Notes under the pieces: generated by a model
What the model was told of the DNA's origin: nothing
The model's input: only the letters and a program-made list of their open reading frames with translations
Databases searched by the model: none
Part shown: positions 1-7,087 of the stretch, in pieces
Layout: each line of letters begins with the position of its first letter
Position numbering within the stretch: position 1 is the first letter of the stretch
Source: Granulicella sp.
GTDB taxonomy: Bacteria; Acidobacteriota; Terriglobia; Terriglobales; Acidobacteriaceae
Reading direction: 5' to 3'
Assembly: GCA_003133205.1 (NCBI GenBank)
Contig: PKWK01000008.1
Coordinates: 1-26,768, forward strand
Length of the DNA: 26,768 nucleotides
Made by a program: the position numbers and the translations under genes

Positions 1-243
1 ATTCCAGTAAGATCTGGGATGCCCATTCAGGCTTTCTAAAGATCGCGCAAACTAGCAGGGAGAAGAACCATAGACGGAGAAGAACCGGCAATGGCGGCGG
101 CATGTGACTGCTGAGCGCTTGCAGATCGCCACAGCGTTGTCGCTGTCTGAACAAGCCTACGTGTCGGCGCTTGGGATCTAAATCACCTTCAGCAGTAGCA
201 GGATGACGACGACGTTGCACTCCCGATGGGCGAAAGATCACCC
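1..243. other. Left edge, no supported gene
   Basis: No convincing gene is seen. An 11-bp direct repeat GGAGAAGAACC occurs at 59-69 and 76-86. A short open frame ends with a stop at 178-180 on the plus strand, but a stop lies shortly upstream and no ribosome-binding site is seen, so it may be a gene remnant or chance. Confidence 0.3.
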
Positions 244-552
244 CTAATTCTTAAGATGCAACATTTCCGTTTGGCGTGCGGATAATCCGGTCTCAGCCGC
301 ATCCATCAAAAGACATACAGAACTCACTCTCCCGGCATGGGCGACTAACAATTTGTAGCTGTTAGGGAGACTCTGCACAAGTTCTGCAGCTTCGCTGGTG
401 GAGTGAGGATGAGGGGCATTCGCGTCCCACGCGAACCGTTCTTCCTCCCCCAGCCCTAAAATCTCGCCCGCAGCTCGAAGCTCTGCGCCACCGGCTCCAC
501 AATCTTCAATAGCCATGCCCCGGATGGATCTTCTCGCGCGTAGAACCGTCAT
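244..552 (-). CDS. Hypothetical protein, 102 aa, doubtful
   Basis: This is an open frame of 102 codons that I do not recognise. It has an ATG start at 552 but no clear Shine-Dalgarno sequence upstream. The translation is mixed alpha-helical in character (Ala/Glu/Leu rich between residues 15 and 65) and has no signal peptide or membrane segment. No competing frame covers the stretch convincingly, which is the main reason for listing it. It lies downstream of, and on the same strand as, the DUF4142 gene, 58 bp beyond that gene's stop. It could be a real small cytoplasmic protein, a decayed gene or a chance frame; I regard the last as quite possible. Confidence 0.25.
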   Translation of the reverse strand: MTVLRARRSIRGMAIEDCGAGGAELRAAGEILGLGEEERFAWDANAPHPHSTSEAAELVQSLPNSYKLLVAHAGRVSSVCLLMDAAETGLSARQTEMLHLKN

Positions 553-610
553 AAGCGGATGACGGGTGTGTACCTGACTGATGCCGCGCCGCCACGCTGT
601 CGCACATTCG

Positions 611-1114
611 CTACAGCTTCTTCTTCAGGTCGTAGGCCATGTTCTTGTGCGCGGCCACCATTGTCTTACCCTGGAGTACAGCTGCGCGGAACTTCATATC
701 TTTCGCGCTCCCGGCCTCGGAGGTAAACGCGCTCAGCGCCTTGGTGTGATCGGTCACCATCTGACTGATGTACTCCTTGTCGAAATCCGCGCCGGAGAGA
801 CCATTGAGCTTGTCCAACTCCTTCTGGTGATCCGCATCGGGGCCGTCGGGCGGTGTTAGGCCCCAGGAGTTCGCGAAGGGCTTCATGCTCTCGGTCATCT
901 GCCTATGCTCGGTCACCATCTTTTCCGCGAATGCCTTTACGTCGGGGTTGGATGCCTTCTCCTCGGCCAGTTCACTAAGCTTGATCTCGTTCTGATCGGA
1001 CTGCGCAGCCATGGCCAGGAACTTCTTGTCGCTCTCGGTTTGAGCTTTGGCGCTGGTCGGAATAAGCACCGCCGCGCAGGCAAGGATCGCACAGCATATC
1101 ATCTTTATTTTCAT
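611..1114 (-). CDS. Secreted DUF4142-family protein
   Basis: The product is a 167-residue exported protein of the DUF4142 type, a ferritin-like four-helix family common in Acidobacteria and Proteobacteria whose biochemical role is not established. Residues 1-24 form a signal peptide (Lys-rich start, hydrophobic core, cleavage expected after AKA before QTESDKKF). The mature part has the family pattern: a first helix with KFLAMAAQSDQNEIKLSELA, then VKAFAEKMVTEHR, a DKEYISQMVTDHTKAL helix and a final AAHKNMAYDL helix. The frame stays open upstream to 1336, but the ATG at 1114 is chosen because it begins the signal peptide and has a GGAGC ribosome-binding site about 8 bases upstream. It acts in the periplasm or at the surface. 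It looks like accessory cargo and has no evident link to plasmid functions. Family assignment is by pattern recognition. Confidence 0.85.
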   Translation of the reverse strand: MKIKMICCAILACAAVLIPTSAKAQTESDKKFLAMAAQSDQNEIKLSELAEEKASNPDVKAFAEKMVTEHRQMTESMKPFANSWGLTPPDGPDADHQKELDKLNGLSGADFDKEYISQMVTDHTKALSAFTSEAGSAKDMKFRAAVLQGKTMVAAHKNMAYDLKKKL

Positions 1115-1325
1115 CGATTTGCTCCGGAGCGTGCGCCTCTTCGACCTGGCGCTTTCCGCTACGTAGTTCTGAGTGTGGCAATCGTTCGTAGGTTGCCTGC
1201 ACCTTCGCAAGTCGCAGTCGGCGTTGGGGGACCGCGAGAAACAGCTCAACCCCGATCTGGCGATATCGAGGTCTGTTTCGAGGATGACAACATCGGATAG
1301 GGAGAATGAGTCAAAGCCCACTGGC

Positions 1326-2525
1326 TCAGCTTCCAATCGTCTTCCAATCGTTTCCTGGCATAATCCGCTTCATGAATTCGTCGAAGAGAGGGACGGTGAA
1401 TGCCGTGTCGCCGTGAGTAGGGCTCCAGATCATACCTTTGGCGATCAGGCCCGCGCGGGTTGGGCCCAGTGAGCTAACACTCCGTCCCAACTGTTCGGCG
1501 ATATCTCCGGATCGATGCGGGCCGGCACCAAGTTCGGCCATTGCGCGCAAATACTTCTTCTCGGTCGGAGTCAGGCGGTCGAAGCGAACGCGGAAGAAGC
1601 TTTCGTCCAGCGCGGCCACGGCTTCGTCCGAGGCGTTCAGGACGTCCTCTCGGGAGATGGGACTTGATGACGCGATGTCCCAGGTGTGTTTACCCCACTC
1701 CTGCAGAAAGTAGGGATATCCCTCCGTTTTTTCGATGATCAGATCCACTGCCTGCGCCTCGATCTCGACACCCTCGTTCTCAGCGGGCCTAACGATCGCG
1801 TCTTTCGCATCGGGCGGACTCAGCGGTCCTATTTCTGGAAAATCGAACAACCGTTCGGCATAAGATTTTGCCTCCCCCATCCGCCCTCGCAGCTGGGGTA
1901 GACCCGCGCCAACGACCGTCACCGGCAACTGCTCCTGAGCACAGCGGTGCAGGGCTGAGATCAGCGCAGCCATTTGCGGCTCTTCCACATATTGGAGTTC
2001 GTCGATAAACAGGACCACTGCGGTACCGGCCGCCTTGGCCGCAACCCCGAGTTGCTGGAGGAGTGCACTCAGGTCCCCTTCGAGATCTCCGTTATCTGCC
2101 AAACCTGGCTCGGGATCGTAGTCGATCCCAACCTCGATGTCGGCGTAGGTCACCTTCAATTTGCTGGCGAAACCGGCAAGGGCGCGGAGGCCTCGTATTG
2201 CAGCGTCTTTTGCGGCCTCTTTCTTGCTCAAGTGAATCAGGGCAATCCGAAGAGATGGAGCAAGCATCGCGGGAAGGGAGCGGTGTTCCGGAGCCTCGAT
2301 GCGGACTGTATTGATTCCTGCCGCTTCAGCGTCCCTCCGCATCTGGTCAAGGAGTACAGTTTTGCCCACGCCGCGCAGACCTACCAGCATCACGCTTTTT
2401 GTCGACCTGCCCAGGCGAAGCCTATTCAGTCGTATGCTGACATCCTTTCGGATGATGCTTCGACCGGCGAGCTCTGGTGGCGGGCTACCGGCGCCGGGAG
2501 CATAGGGATTTCGAACCGGGTCCAT
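1326..2525 (-). CDS. ORC/AAA-type ATPase with C-terminal winged helix
   Basis: A 399-residue P-loop ATPase of the archaeal-ATPase/ORC-like STAND group. Walker A is GLRGVGKT at residues 49-56 and Walker B is VVLFIDELQ at about 170-178, followed by a sensor-like VVGAGLPQLRG strand. Residues from about 330 to the end look like a winged helix (LTPTEKKYLRAMAELG, then GDIAEQLGRSVSSLGPTRAGLIAKGMIW), suggesting DNA binding. Relatives are often linked to mobile DNA or toxin-antitoxin-like loci, but their substrate is unknown. The start is taken at the ATG at 2525, because the conserved-looking sequence starts there. A TTG ten codons upstream (2555) would place the start inside a strong palindrome, so that palindrome is more likely an operator. 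The gene stands alone, downstream of scpB on the same strand. It ends 211 bp before the start of the DUF4142 gene. Confidence 0.82.
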   Translation of the reverse strand: MDPVRNPYAPGAGSPPPELAGRSIIRKDVSIRLNRLRLGRSTKSVMLVGLRGVGKTVLLDQMRRDAEAAGINTVRIEAPEHRSLPAMLAPSLRIALIHLSKKEAAKDAAIRGLRALAGFASKLKVTYADIEVGIDYDPEPGLADNGDLEGDLSALLQQLGVAAKAAGTAVVLFIDELQYVEEPQMAALISALHRCAQEQLPVTVVGAGLPQLRGRMGEAKSYAERLFDFPEIGPLSPPDAKDAIVRPAENEGVEIEAQAVDLIIEKTEGYPYFLQEWGKHTWDIASSSPISREDVLNASDEAVAALDESFFRVRFDRLTPTEKKYLRAMAELGAGPHRSGDIAEQLGRSVSSLGPTRAGLIAKGMIWSPTHGDTAFTVPLFDEFMKRIMPGNDWKTIGS

Positions 2526-2536
2526 ATGTAGAGAGT

Positions 2537-2571
2537 TTAGCAAAATTATGTCCAATTCATAATTTTGCTAA
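2537..2571. promoter_or_regulatory. Perfect 14-bp-arm palindrome upstream of ATPase gene
   Basis: TTAGCAAAATTATG (2537-2550) and its exact reverse complement CATAATTTTGCTAA (2558-2571) flank a 7-base spacer. The dyad ends 12 bases from the ATPase start codon, a position expected of an operator. Since the ATPase has a C-terminal winged helix, autoregulation is a reasonable guess. A recombination core site is a less likely alternative. Confidence 0.6.
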
Positions 2572-2986
2572 TTTCCCTATATTTTCGCCTCCGTCCCCGG
2601 GTCGGATGCCGCTGCGACCGGGTTCTCTCATCTGAGGCCCTATTTCGCCGGCAGGTTTCAAAGCAGCGTCGGGTGCCCTATCCTGCGGCTGTACATACGC
2701 AATTCGATGCTATCGTTCCCTCCATCCAGCTCTGTACCAACATCCGCATCATGACAATCAACCCTGAAGCCATCGGTGATTGAATATCGCAAGTTGCGAC
2801 AAAACTGCGATATTCGGCTGGCCAGCAGTTCCCTGTTTCATGCTCGACGATCGCAGCGGCCTCCATCCACGGTTCCAACCCTTCTGTGAGTCGCAAGCAG
2901 CAAAAACCGACTCGTAGGAGCCTCCAGGAGCGACCGCGGGCGATTCCGGCAACCCCTAACACCTCCCAAATCGTCGATTTCGACCC
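2572..2986. other. Intergenic region with one hairpin, no gene
   Basis: No supported coding region. The only clear structure is an inverted repeat GAATATCGCA (2782-2791) / TGCGATATTC (2806-2815) with a 14-base loop that itself contains TTGCGAC. It has no T-run after it, so it is not a typical terminator; it could be a protein-binding site. Confidence 0.45.
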
Positions 2987-3589
2987 TCACTCCGACGTGG
3001 CCACATCCGGCTGAGGCTCAACCTCCTCGGCCTGGTCGACGTGGTTCAGGACACCGCTGTACATCGATGGGAAGGCCTTCTCAAGAGCCCCGTCCTTGTA
3101 CAGATCATCGAGGCTGCTCACACCGAAGGTTTCGAGGAACAGCGGCGTGGTGCGCCAGTACTTCTCTCGGTGCGGTCCGAGCTGCGCCGTGCGCGCCACG
3201 AGCTTGCGATCGCGCAGGGTTTGGAGGGTGGCCGTACTCTCGATGCCCCGAATCTCGTTGATCTCGGAAATGCTCACCGGCTGCTTCATGGCGATGATGG
3301 CCACCACTTCGATGGCTTGCTCAGAGATGGGCCTGGGTGCCCACTCAGGGATCGCAGCCTTGGGCAGTGCCGCGAACTGCGGCTTGGACTCCAGCCGGAT
3401 GCCATGAGCGCGCCGGCGAATCTGCCAGCCACGGTCGGCCGCGGCGAGGTCCGACTCGAGTTCTTGAAGCACATCCTCCGCCGCACGCTCGTCGACGCCA
3501 AGGCCCCGCGCCAGGTCGCTCAACGTCAGCGCACGATGGGCACTCCCGAGGATTACTTCAAGACCGGCCTTCAGTTCCCACGATTCCAT
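2987..3589 (-). CDS. scpB: ScpB, condensin winged-helix subunit
   Basis: The product (200 residues) is ScpB, which with the kleisin ScpA normally binds SMC to form the bacterial condensin that compacts DNA. The sequence has the two tandem winged-helix domains of the family: residues about 1-75 (ELKAGLEVILGSAHRALTLSDLARGL) and about 85-170, with the diagnostic stretch ISEQAIEVVAIIAMKQPVSISEINEIRG and the LRDRKLVARTAQ strand. The tail is acidic. The start at 3589 has GGAGG four bases upstream. A GTG at 3613 overlaps the recombinase stop by four bases (GTGA) and would add eight residues; both are possible. It is cotranscribed with the tyrosine recombinase upstream, while scpA lies on the opposite strand 1.9 kb away, unlike the usual adjacent scpA-scpB order. 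No SMC gene is present in the window, so it either recruits the host SMC or acts without it (inference). Confidence 0.9.
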   Translation of the reverse strand: MESWELKAGLEVILGSAHRALTLSDLARGLGVDERAAEDVLQELESDLAAADRGWQIRRRAHGIRLESKPQFAALPKAAIPEWAPRPISEQAIEVVAIIAMKQPVSISEINEIRGIESTATLQTLRDRKLVARTAQLGPHREKYWRTTPLFLETFGVSSLDDLYKDGALEKAFPSMYSGVLNHVDQAEEVEPQPDVATSE

Positions 3590-3609
3590 TGTGCCTCCGT
3601 CATAACCGT

Positions 3610-4698
3610 TCACAGTCCCAGCTTGCTCATCGCGGTCTGCTTATCCTCTTGATCGGCGCGAGCATAGCGATGAACCATCTCCGCCGAGGTGTGACCCGTC
3701 TGCTTCATAATTTGCAGATCCGTCGCACCATTCGCCGAGGCCTCCGTCACGAACCCGGCACGCAGGGAGTGGCCGCCGTACAACTCCGGAGACCCTATCG
3801 TTGTCCTCTTGACGAGCCTCTTGATCAGCTTCCCGACAGAGTTAGGGTGTAATCCCTTACCAATGCTCCCATGACGTCCGACGCTGCGAAATACCATGCC
3901 CTCCCTCACCTGGGAGATCTTCAGCCAATTTTCGAGCGCCGTCACCGGGCAGGTCTGCTTGTGAACGCCCCACAAAATCTCGATCGTCCGCCCCTTGGCC
4001 TCCTGGTCGGTCTTCGAGCGCGGCAGGTTGATGGTGATGCCCTTCCGGTGCCAGGTCACGTCCTCGCACCGCATGGCGGCCAGCTCCGACCGCCGCAGGG
4101 CACCGGCGAAACCGACCAGCAGCAGCGCCTTGTCGCGCGCCGCCGCGATCGGACCATCGAGAACCCCCAGGACCTCGACGATCCGCTCCCGCGTCAGCGG
4201 CTCTTTCCTCTGCTGCTTCATCCCCAGCCGCCGCTGGATCCCGTGGAGGGTGTCCGCTACCCCGGGGTTGTTGCTCAAGCTCGCCGGCGAGGCCAACTTC
4301 TCAATCTTGTGCATCCGGTTGATCGAGGTCAGGCGGCGGACGATGGTGGCCGGTTTGCGCGGCTTCGCACCGTCCCCAGGCTTCGCCAGGTCAGTGATGT
4401 AGCGCGCGACGGTACCGGGCGCGGCCGGAAGGGACAGAAGTCTGCTTCGCTCGCACCACCCGACGAAGTGCTGCCAGTCCGACATATAGGCGCGCTGGGT
4501 TGCGGGCGCTTTGGACGCCCGGATATATTCCTCGACCATCCGGTCGGTTTGATACATCGGATCGCCCGGCTGGGAGGCCGGAAGGAACTCGACGTCGCGC
4601 GGCACGATCGCCAGCGCGGCCCCGGCAGAAAGACCACTTCCCTCTTCGGGGCCGGCGGCGTAGGGTGCGGGCGGCAAAATCTCGGGGTCCAGGCTCAC
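3610..4698 (-). CDS. Tyrosine recombinase (XerC/D or phage-integrase type)
   Basis: A 362-residue site-specific recombinase. It has an N-terminal extension of about 45 residues rich in Pro/Ala, a SAM-like core-binding domain (about 50-145, TQRAYMSDWQHFVGWC) and a C-terminal catalytic domain (about 165-355). The catalytic residues are all visible: Arg202 in GALRRSEL, Lys229 in RSKTDQ, His310 and Arg313 in HSLR, His336 in TGHTS and the nucleophile Tyr345 in HRYAR. It should therefore be active. The GTG at 4698 is the start of the open frame and has no strong ribosome-binding site; Met48 (4557) is an alternative. The gene overlaps or abuts scpB and diverges from the scpA operon. A 12-7-12 dyad lies about 70-100 bases upstream of its start and is a candidate substrate. 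Plasmid dimer resolution or integration are the likely roles (inference). Confidence 0.93.
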   Translation of the reverse strand: MSLDPEILPPAPYAAGPEEGSGLSAGAALAIVPRDVEFLPASQPGDPMYQTDRMVEEYIRASKAPATQRAYMSDWQHFVGWCERSRLLSLPAAPGTVARYITDLAKPGDGAKPRKPATIVRRLTSINRMHKIEKLASPASLSNNPGVADTLHGIQRRLGMKQQRKEPLTRERIVEVLGVLDGPIAAARDKALLLVGFAGALRRSELAAMRCEDVTWHRKGITINLPRSKTDQEAKGRTIEILWGVHKQTCPVTALENWLKISQVREGMVFRSVGRHGSIGKGLHPNSVGKLIKRLVKRTTIGSPELYGGHSLRAGFVTEASANGATDLQIMKQTGHTSAEMVHRYARADQEDKQTAMSKLGL

Positions 4699-4743
4699 GG
4701 GGCGTCCATTTCTGAAATCTCGTGCTGCAGATCGACAAAATTT

Positions 4744-4763
4744 GGCGGAAGTGGTTTTCCGCC
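4744..4763. repeat. Short inverted repeat in divergent intergenic region
   Basis: GGCGGAA (4744-4750) and TTCCGCC (4757-4763) flank six bases. It lies four bases to the left of the larger dyad and 46 bases upstream of the recombinase start. It may be an accessory protein site or operator; no function can be shown. Confidence 0.4.
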
Positions 4764-4766
4764 TCT

Positions 4767-4797
4767 AAGGGATGATAATGCCTTCTTATCGTCCCTT
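4767..4797. other. Candidate tyrosine-recombinase core site (dif-like)
   Basis: AAGGGATGATAA (4767-4778) and TTATCGTCCCTT (4786-4797) are inverted repeats with one mismatch in 12, separated by 7 bases. Arms of 11-13 bp around a 6-8 bp crossover region are the standard architecture of tyrosine-recombinase sites, and the ATAA...TTAT at the inner ends resembles bacterial dif. It sits between the recombinase gene and the divergent scpA operon. It could instead be an operator controlling both promoters. Confidence 0.5.
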
Positions 4798-4844
4798 GTA
4801 GCCTACCTCTATTTTACCTATCCGCGCAATAACCAATAATCGAA

Positions 4845-4860
4845 TGGTATAGTGTTTCCA
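4845..4860 (+). promoter_or_regulatory. Extended -10 promoter, probably giving a leaderless mRNA
   Basis: TGGTATAGT (4845-4853) is an extended -10 element. The ATG of the following gene begins at 4860, where transcription would be expected to start, and there is no Shine-Dalgarno sequence before that ATG. No good -35 hexamer is seen. Confidence 0.4.
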
Positions 4861-5459
4861 TGCCCGCCCGGCCCCGCTGGCACGCCAAACTCGACGATAT
4901 CCGCCAAAGCCTCACCGACATGGACGTGCCGGTGATCGACCGCCCAACCATCGAGCAACTCTTCAGTGTGGGCCGGCGCCAAGCCAACAACTTGATCCGG
5001 ATCCACCACGGCTATCAGGTCGGCACCTCCAAGGTGGTCGCCCGGGACAAGTTGCTTGCCGGCTTGGAGAAGATGGGGGCGCACCGCGGCGTGGCCACCG
5101 CCGAGACCAAGCGCAAGTCCAGGCTCATCGAGGCGCTCGAGGCAATTCAGCGCAGGCCGCGCCCCCGGCGCATCGTACTGCCACCACCTCCGCCGCCGCG
5201 CCCGGCCAGCACTTCCCTGCCCCCGGGATTCACCGTGCCGGCCCCAGGCGAGCTGAGACTCCAGTTCTCGACGCCGGAAGAGTTGCTCGGACGCATCCAG
5301 AGTCTGCTCGAAGCCGCGGTGAAGGACTTTGCGAGCTTCGAATTGTCTCTCGAGCCCCCTTCTCTCGGAGTTGCGTATGTACAGCCGCTAGAAACACCAC
5401 CCGCACCGGGGGCCAGCTTAGAGCCGGCCATCCCAACCCAGGGAGGTCTCCATGGCTGA
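4860..5459 (+). CDS. Putative DNA-binding protein upstream of scpA
   Basis: A 199-residue protein that I do not recognise as a named family. Residues about 1-75 look like a helix-turn-helix or excisionase-like fold: DRPTIEQLFSVGRRQANNLIRIHHGYQVGTSKVVARDKLLAGLEKM, where a 'VGRRQANNLI' helix would contact DNA and GTSKVVARDKLL resembles the wing. A basic linker follows (about 83-105), then a proline-rich run (about 106-135) and a C-terminal domain (ELRLQFSTPEELLGRIQSLLEAAVKDF) that may mediate protein contacts. It overlaps scpA by eight bases (ATGGCTGA), so translation is probably coupled. The start at 4860 directly follows a -10 element. It may be the DNA-recognition subunit of the ScpAB-recombinase module, or its repressor; both are inference. 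Confidence 0.75.
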   Translation: MPARPRWHAKLDDIRQSLTDMDVPVIDRPTIEQLFSVGRRQANNLIRIHHGYQVGTSKVVARDKLLAGLEKMGAHRGVATAETKRKSRLIEALEAIQRRPRPRRIVLPPPPPPRPASTSLPPGFTVPAPGELRLQFSTPEELLGRIQSLLEAAVKDFASFELSLEPPSLGVAYVQPLETPPAPGASLEPAIPTQGGLHG

Positions 5460-6234
5460 AGAGTCGTCCGGCCGCCTCACCATCTCGCTTGCCCGTTACG
5501 ACGGTCCCTTCGACGTGCTCATCTCCCTGATACGCCGGAATGAATGGTCGATCGACGACCTCCCTGTCCTCGAAATCACGCGCCAGTTTCTGGCCCACAT
5601 CAAAGCGGCCGACGATATGGACGCGGAGCTGGGCGGCGAGTTCGTAGAGACAGCGTCCTGGCTGGTCCTGCTGAAATCGCGGAGCATGCTTCCGGGCGAG
5701 GCAAGTGAGCCACTGCCCAAGGACGAGTTGCGCCGGGCGGTCCTCGACCACGCCACCCTCCGAGCGGCAACCGATCTGCTCCGCGGCGGATACGACCGCA
5801 ACGTGCACCCCAGCCGCGACGGCGCCCTTCCGGCCGGGCGCAAGGATTCAATCCTGCCGGCCTCGCTCGACGATGCGCCCACCGTTGTCGATGTCCTCGC
5901 CGCAGCTCGTCAAGCGGTTGCTGCTGCGCGAGCCGCGGCGTCGTTCGGCCTCCAGGATTTGCAAGGCCCCACTGTCGAGCAGCAATTCCACTCAATTCGG
6001 GCGAAGCTGGCGGAGGTCCCCATCCGCACGGTCGTCGACACCGCCCAATGGTTCGCGGATCAGCCAAGCGATGGTGCGCGCTGCGCGCTGCTGCTGGCGC
6101 TGCTGGAACTGACACGCAGGGGATTTGTATTGCTGAACCAGGCCCACGAGGCCGCGCCGATCCGAATTAAGGCTCTCTGCGAAGTGCCCGAAAACATTCA
6201 GGTCGAGGAACAAGCGTTTGCATTGACAGCGTGA
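5452..6234 (+). CDS. scpA: ScpA, kleisin subunit of condensin
   Basis: A 260-residue kleisin. The N-terminal domain has the family signature (ARYDGPFDVLISLIRRNEWSIDDLPVLEITRQFLAHI at about residues 14-49), followed by the helical FVETASWLVLLKSRSMLP motif that contacts the SMC neck in characterised ScpA proteins. Residues about 100-180 form a poorly conserved Ala-rich linker. The C-terminal winged helix (about 180-250: IRAKLAEVPIRTVVDTAQWF then ALLLALLELTRRGFVLLNQ) would bind the SMC head. A GGGAGG ribosome-binding site precedes the start at 5452. Length and domain order are normal, so nothing suggests decay. It is the second gene of a two-gene operon with a putative DNA-binding protein, while scpB sits on the opposite strand behind the recombinase. 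An accessory copy beside plasmid maintenance genes suggests a plasmid-specific DNA-organisation role (inference). Confidence 0.92.
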   Translation: MAEESSGRLTISLARYDGPFDVLISLIRRNEWSIDDLPVLEITRQFLAHIKAADDMDAELGGEFVETASWLVLLKSRSMLPGEASEPLPKDELRRAVLDHATLRAATDLLRGGYDRNVHPSRDGALPAGRKDSILPASLDDAPTVVDVLAAARQAVAAARAAASFGLQDLQGPTVEQQFHSIRAKLAEVPIRTVVDTAQWFADQPSDGARCALLLALLELTRRGFVLLNQAHEAAPIRIKALCEVPENIQVEEQAFALTA

Positions 6235-6672
6235 GTTGTGGCACGTACTCCCTTCCTCGGGCTTGCGTATGAACACACGGCTGCACTTCTTCTTCCTTCC
6301 TTCTTCTTCCTTCCTTCTTCTTCTTCCCTGGCCGTCCGAAGGGCCTACAACTTTAGTGCGCAGCCCCATTACTAGATTGGTGCCGTCCTCGGCATTTATG
6401 GGTGTTTGTATGGGTTTTATTCGGTTCTCTCCCAATCCGGCGTGACACGACCCTCTTCACACGTGACAGACATCACACTAAATGCTGTCAATACTGACCG
6501 ATAACAAAACCTGGCGCTATGGCGCCCCTTCAAACTCAGAGATAAAGAGGGCACCGTAACGACCTAGTACGTCCACTGAAAACCCCATAGTCCACATCTG
6601 GCAAATCACTCCACCCACATCGCTAGCAAAGTCCCAGTCGACCAGTTTTTCGGCTCCTTGGCCTTGTTAACT
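6235..6672. other. Intergenic region between scpA and the iterons
   Basis: No supported gene. It holds a 44-base pure pyrimidine tract at 6286-6329 and a weak inverted repeat TGACAG (6464-6469) / CTGTCA (6485-6490). No Rho-independent terminator for scpA is evident. Confidence 0.5.
6286..6329. repeat. Pyrimidine tract with CTT/CCTT units
   Basis: Forty-four consecutive C/T bases on the plus strand built of CTT and TTCC units, nearly mirror-symmetric. Such tracts can slip in length and may form triplex DNA under supercoiling. It lies on the scpA side of the replication origin. Confidence 0.8.
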
Positions 6673-6993
6673 CCGCAGTTGCGTGGAAGTCAGTGCCCGC
6701 AGTTAGTTGGAAATTGATTGCCGCAGTCGGCTGGAAATCTATGCCGTAACTCGCTATAACAAAGCGGTTTAGCGGCGTCATGGGCGGCTCTATTTCCAAA
6801 CAACTGCGGATATTCACTTTTTGCTGCGTGTATTTGTCTCGACCTTCATTACTCCCGCAGTTGGTTGGAAGCACCAACTCCGCAGTCGGTTGGAAGACCT
6901 TGCCCGCAGTTGGTTGGAAGTTTTCTAGCATAACTGATTGATAAGCCATGGTTTAGCATTTCTGTTAGCGCGGCGATTTCCACTCAACTGCAG
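6673..6993. repeat. Iteron cluster I (both orientations)
   Basis: Sixteen-base iterons related to CCGCAGTTGGTTGGAA occur forward at 6673, 6697, 6721 (24-base steps) and at 6855, 6880, 6904 (25 and 24-base steps), and in reverse orientation at 6794-6809 and, degenerate, at 6978-6993. The copies at 6855 and 6904 match the consensus perfectly. The cluster is probably initiator-binding DNA of the origin, used for replication or copy-number control. Confidence 0.85.
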
Positions 6994-7087
6994 ATCGTGA
7001 CACCCTTGCCGGCGGCGGAGCATTGACCAATGCAGTATCTCTTTTCTTTTGCATCAGATGAGCAAATCAACCTTGCCCAGCACTTTC

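Noticed and set aside
1974..2531. 185-codon plus-strand open frame
   Set aside because: Antisense to the ATPase gene with Walker motifs; no protein features.
3041..3652. 203-codon plus-strand open frame opposite scpB
   Set aside because: Shadow of a gene with clear winged-helix family motifs.
3871..4839. 322-codon plus-strand open frame
   Set aside because: It is antisense to the recombinase, whose catalytic motifs are all visible; the frame reflects high GC.
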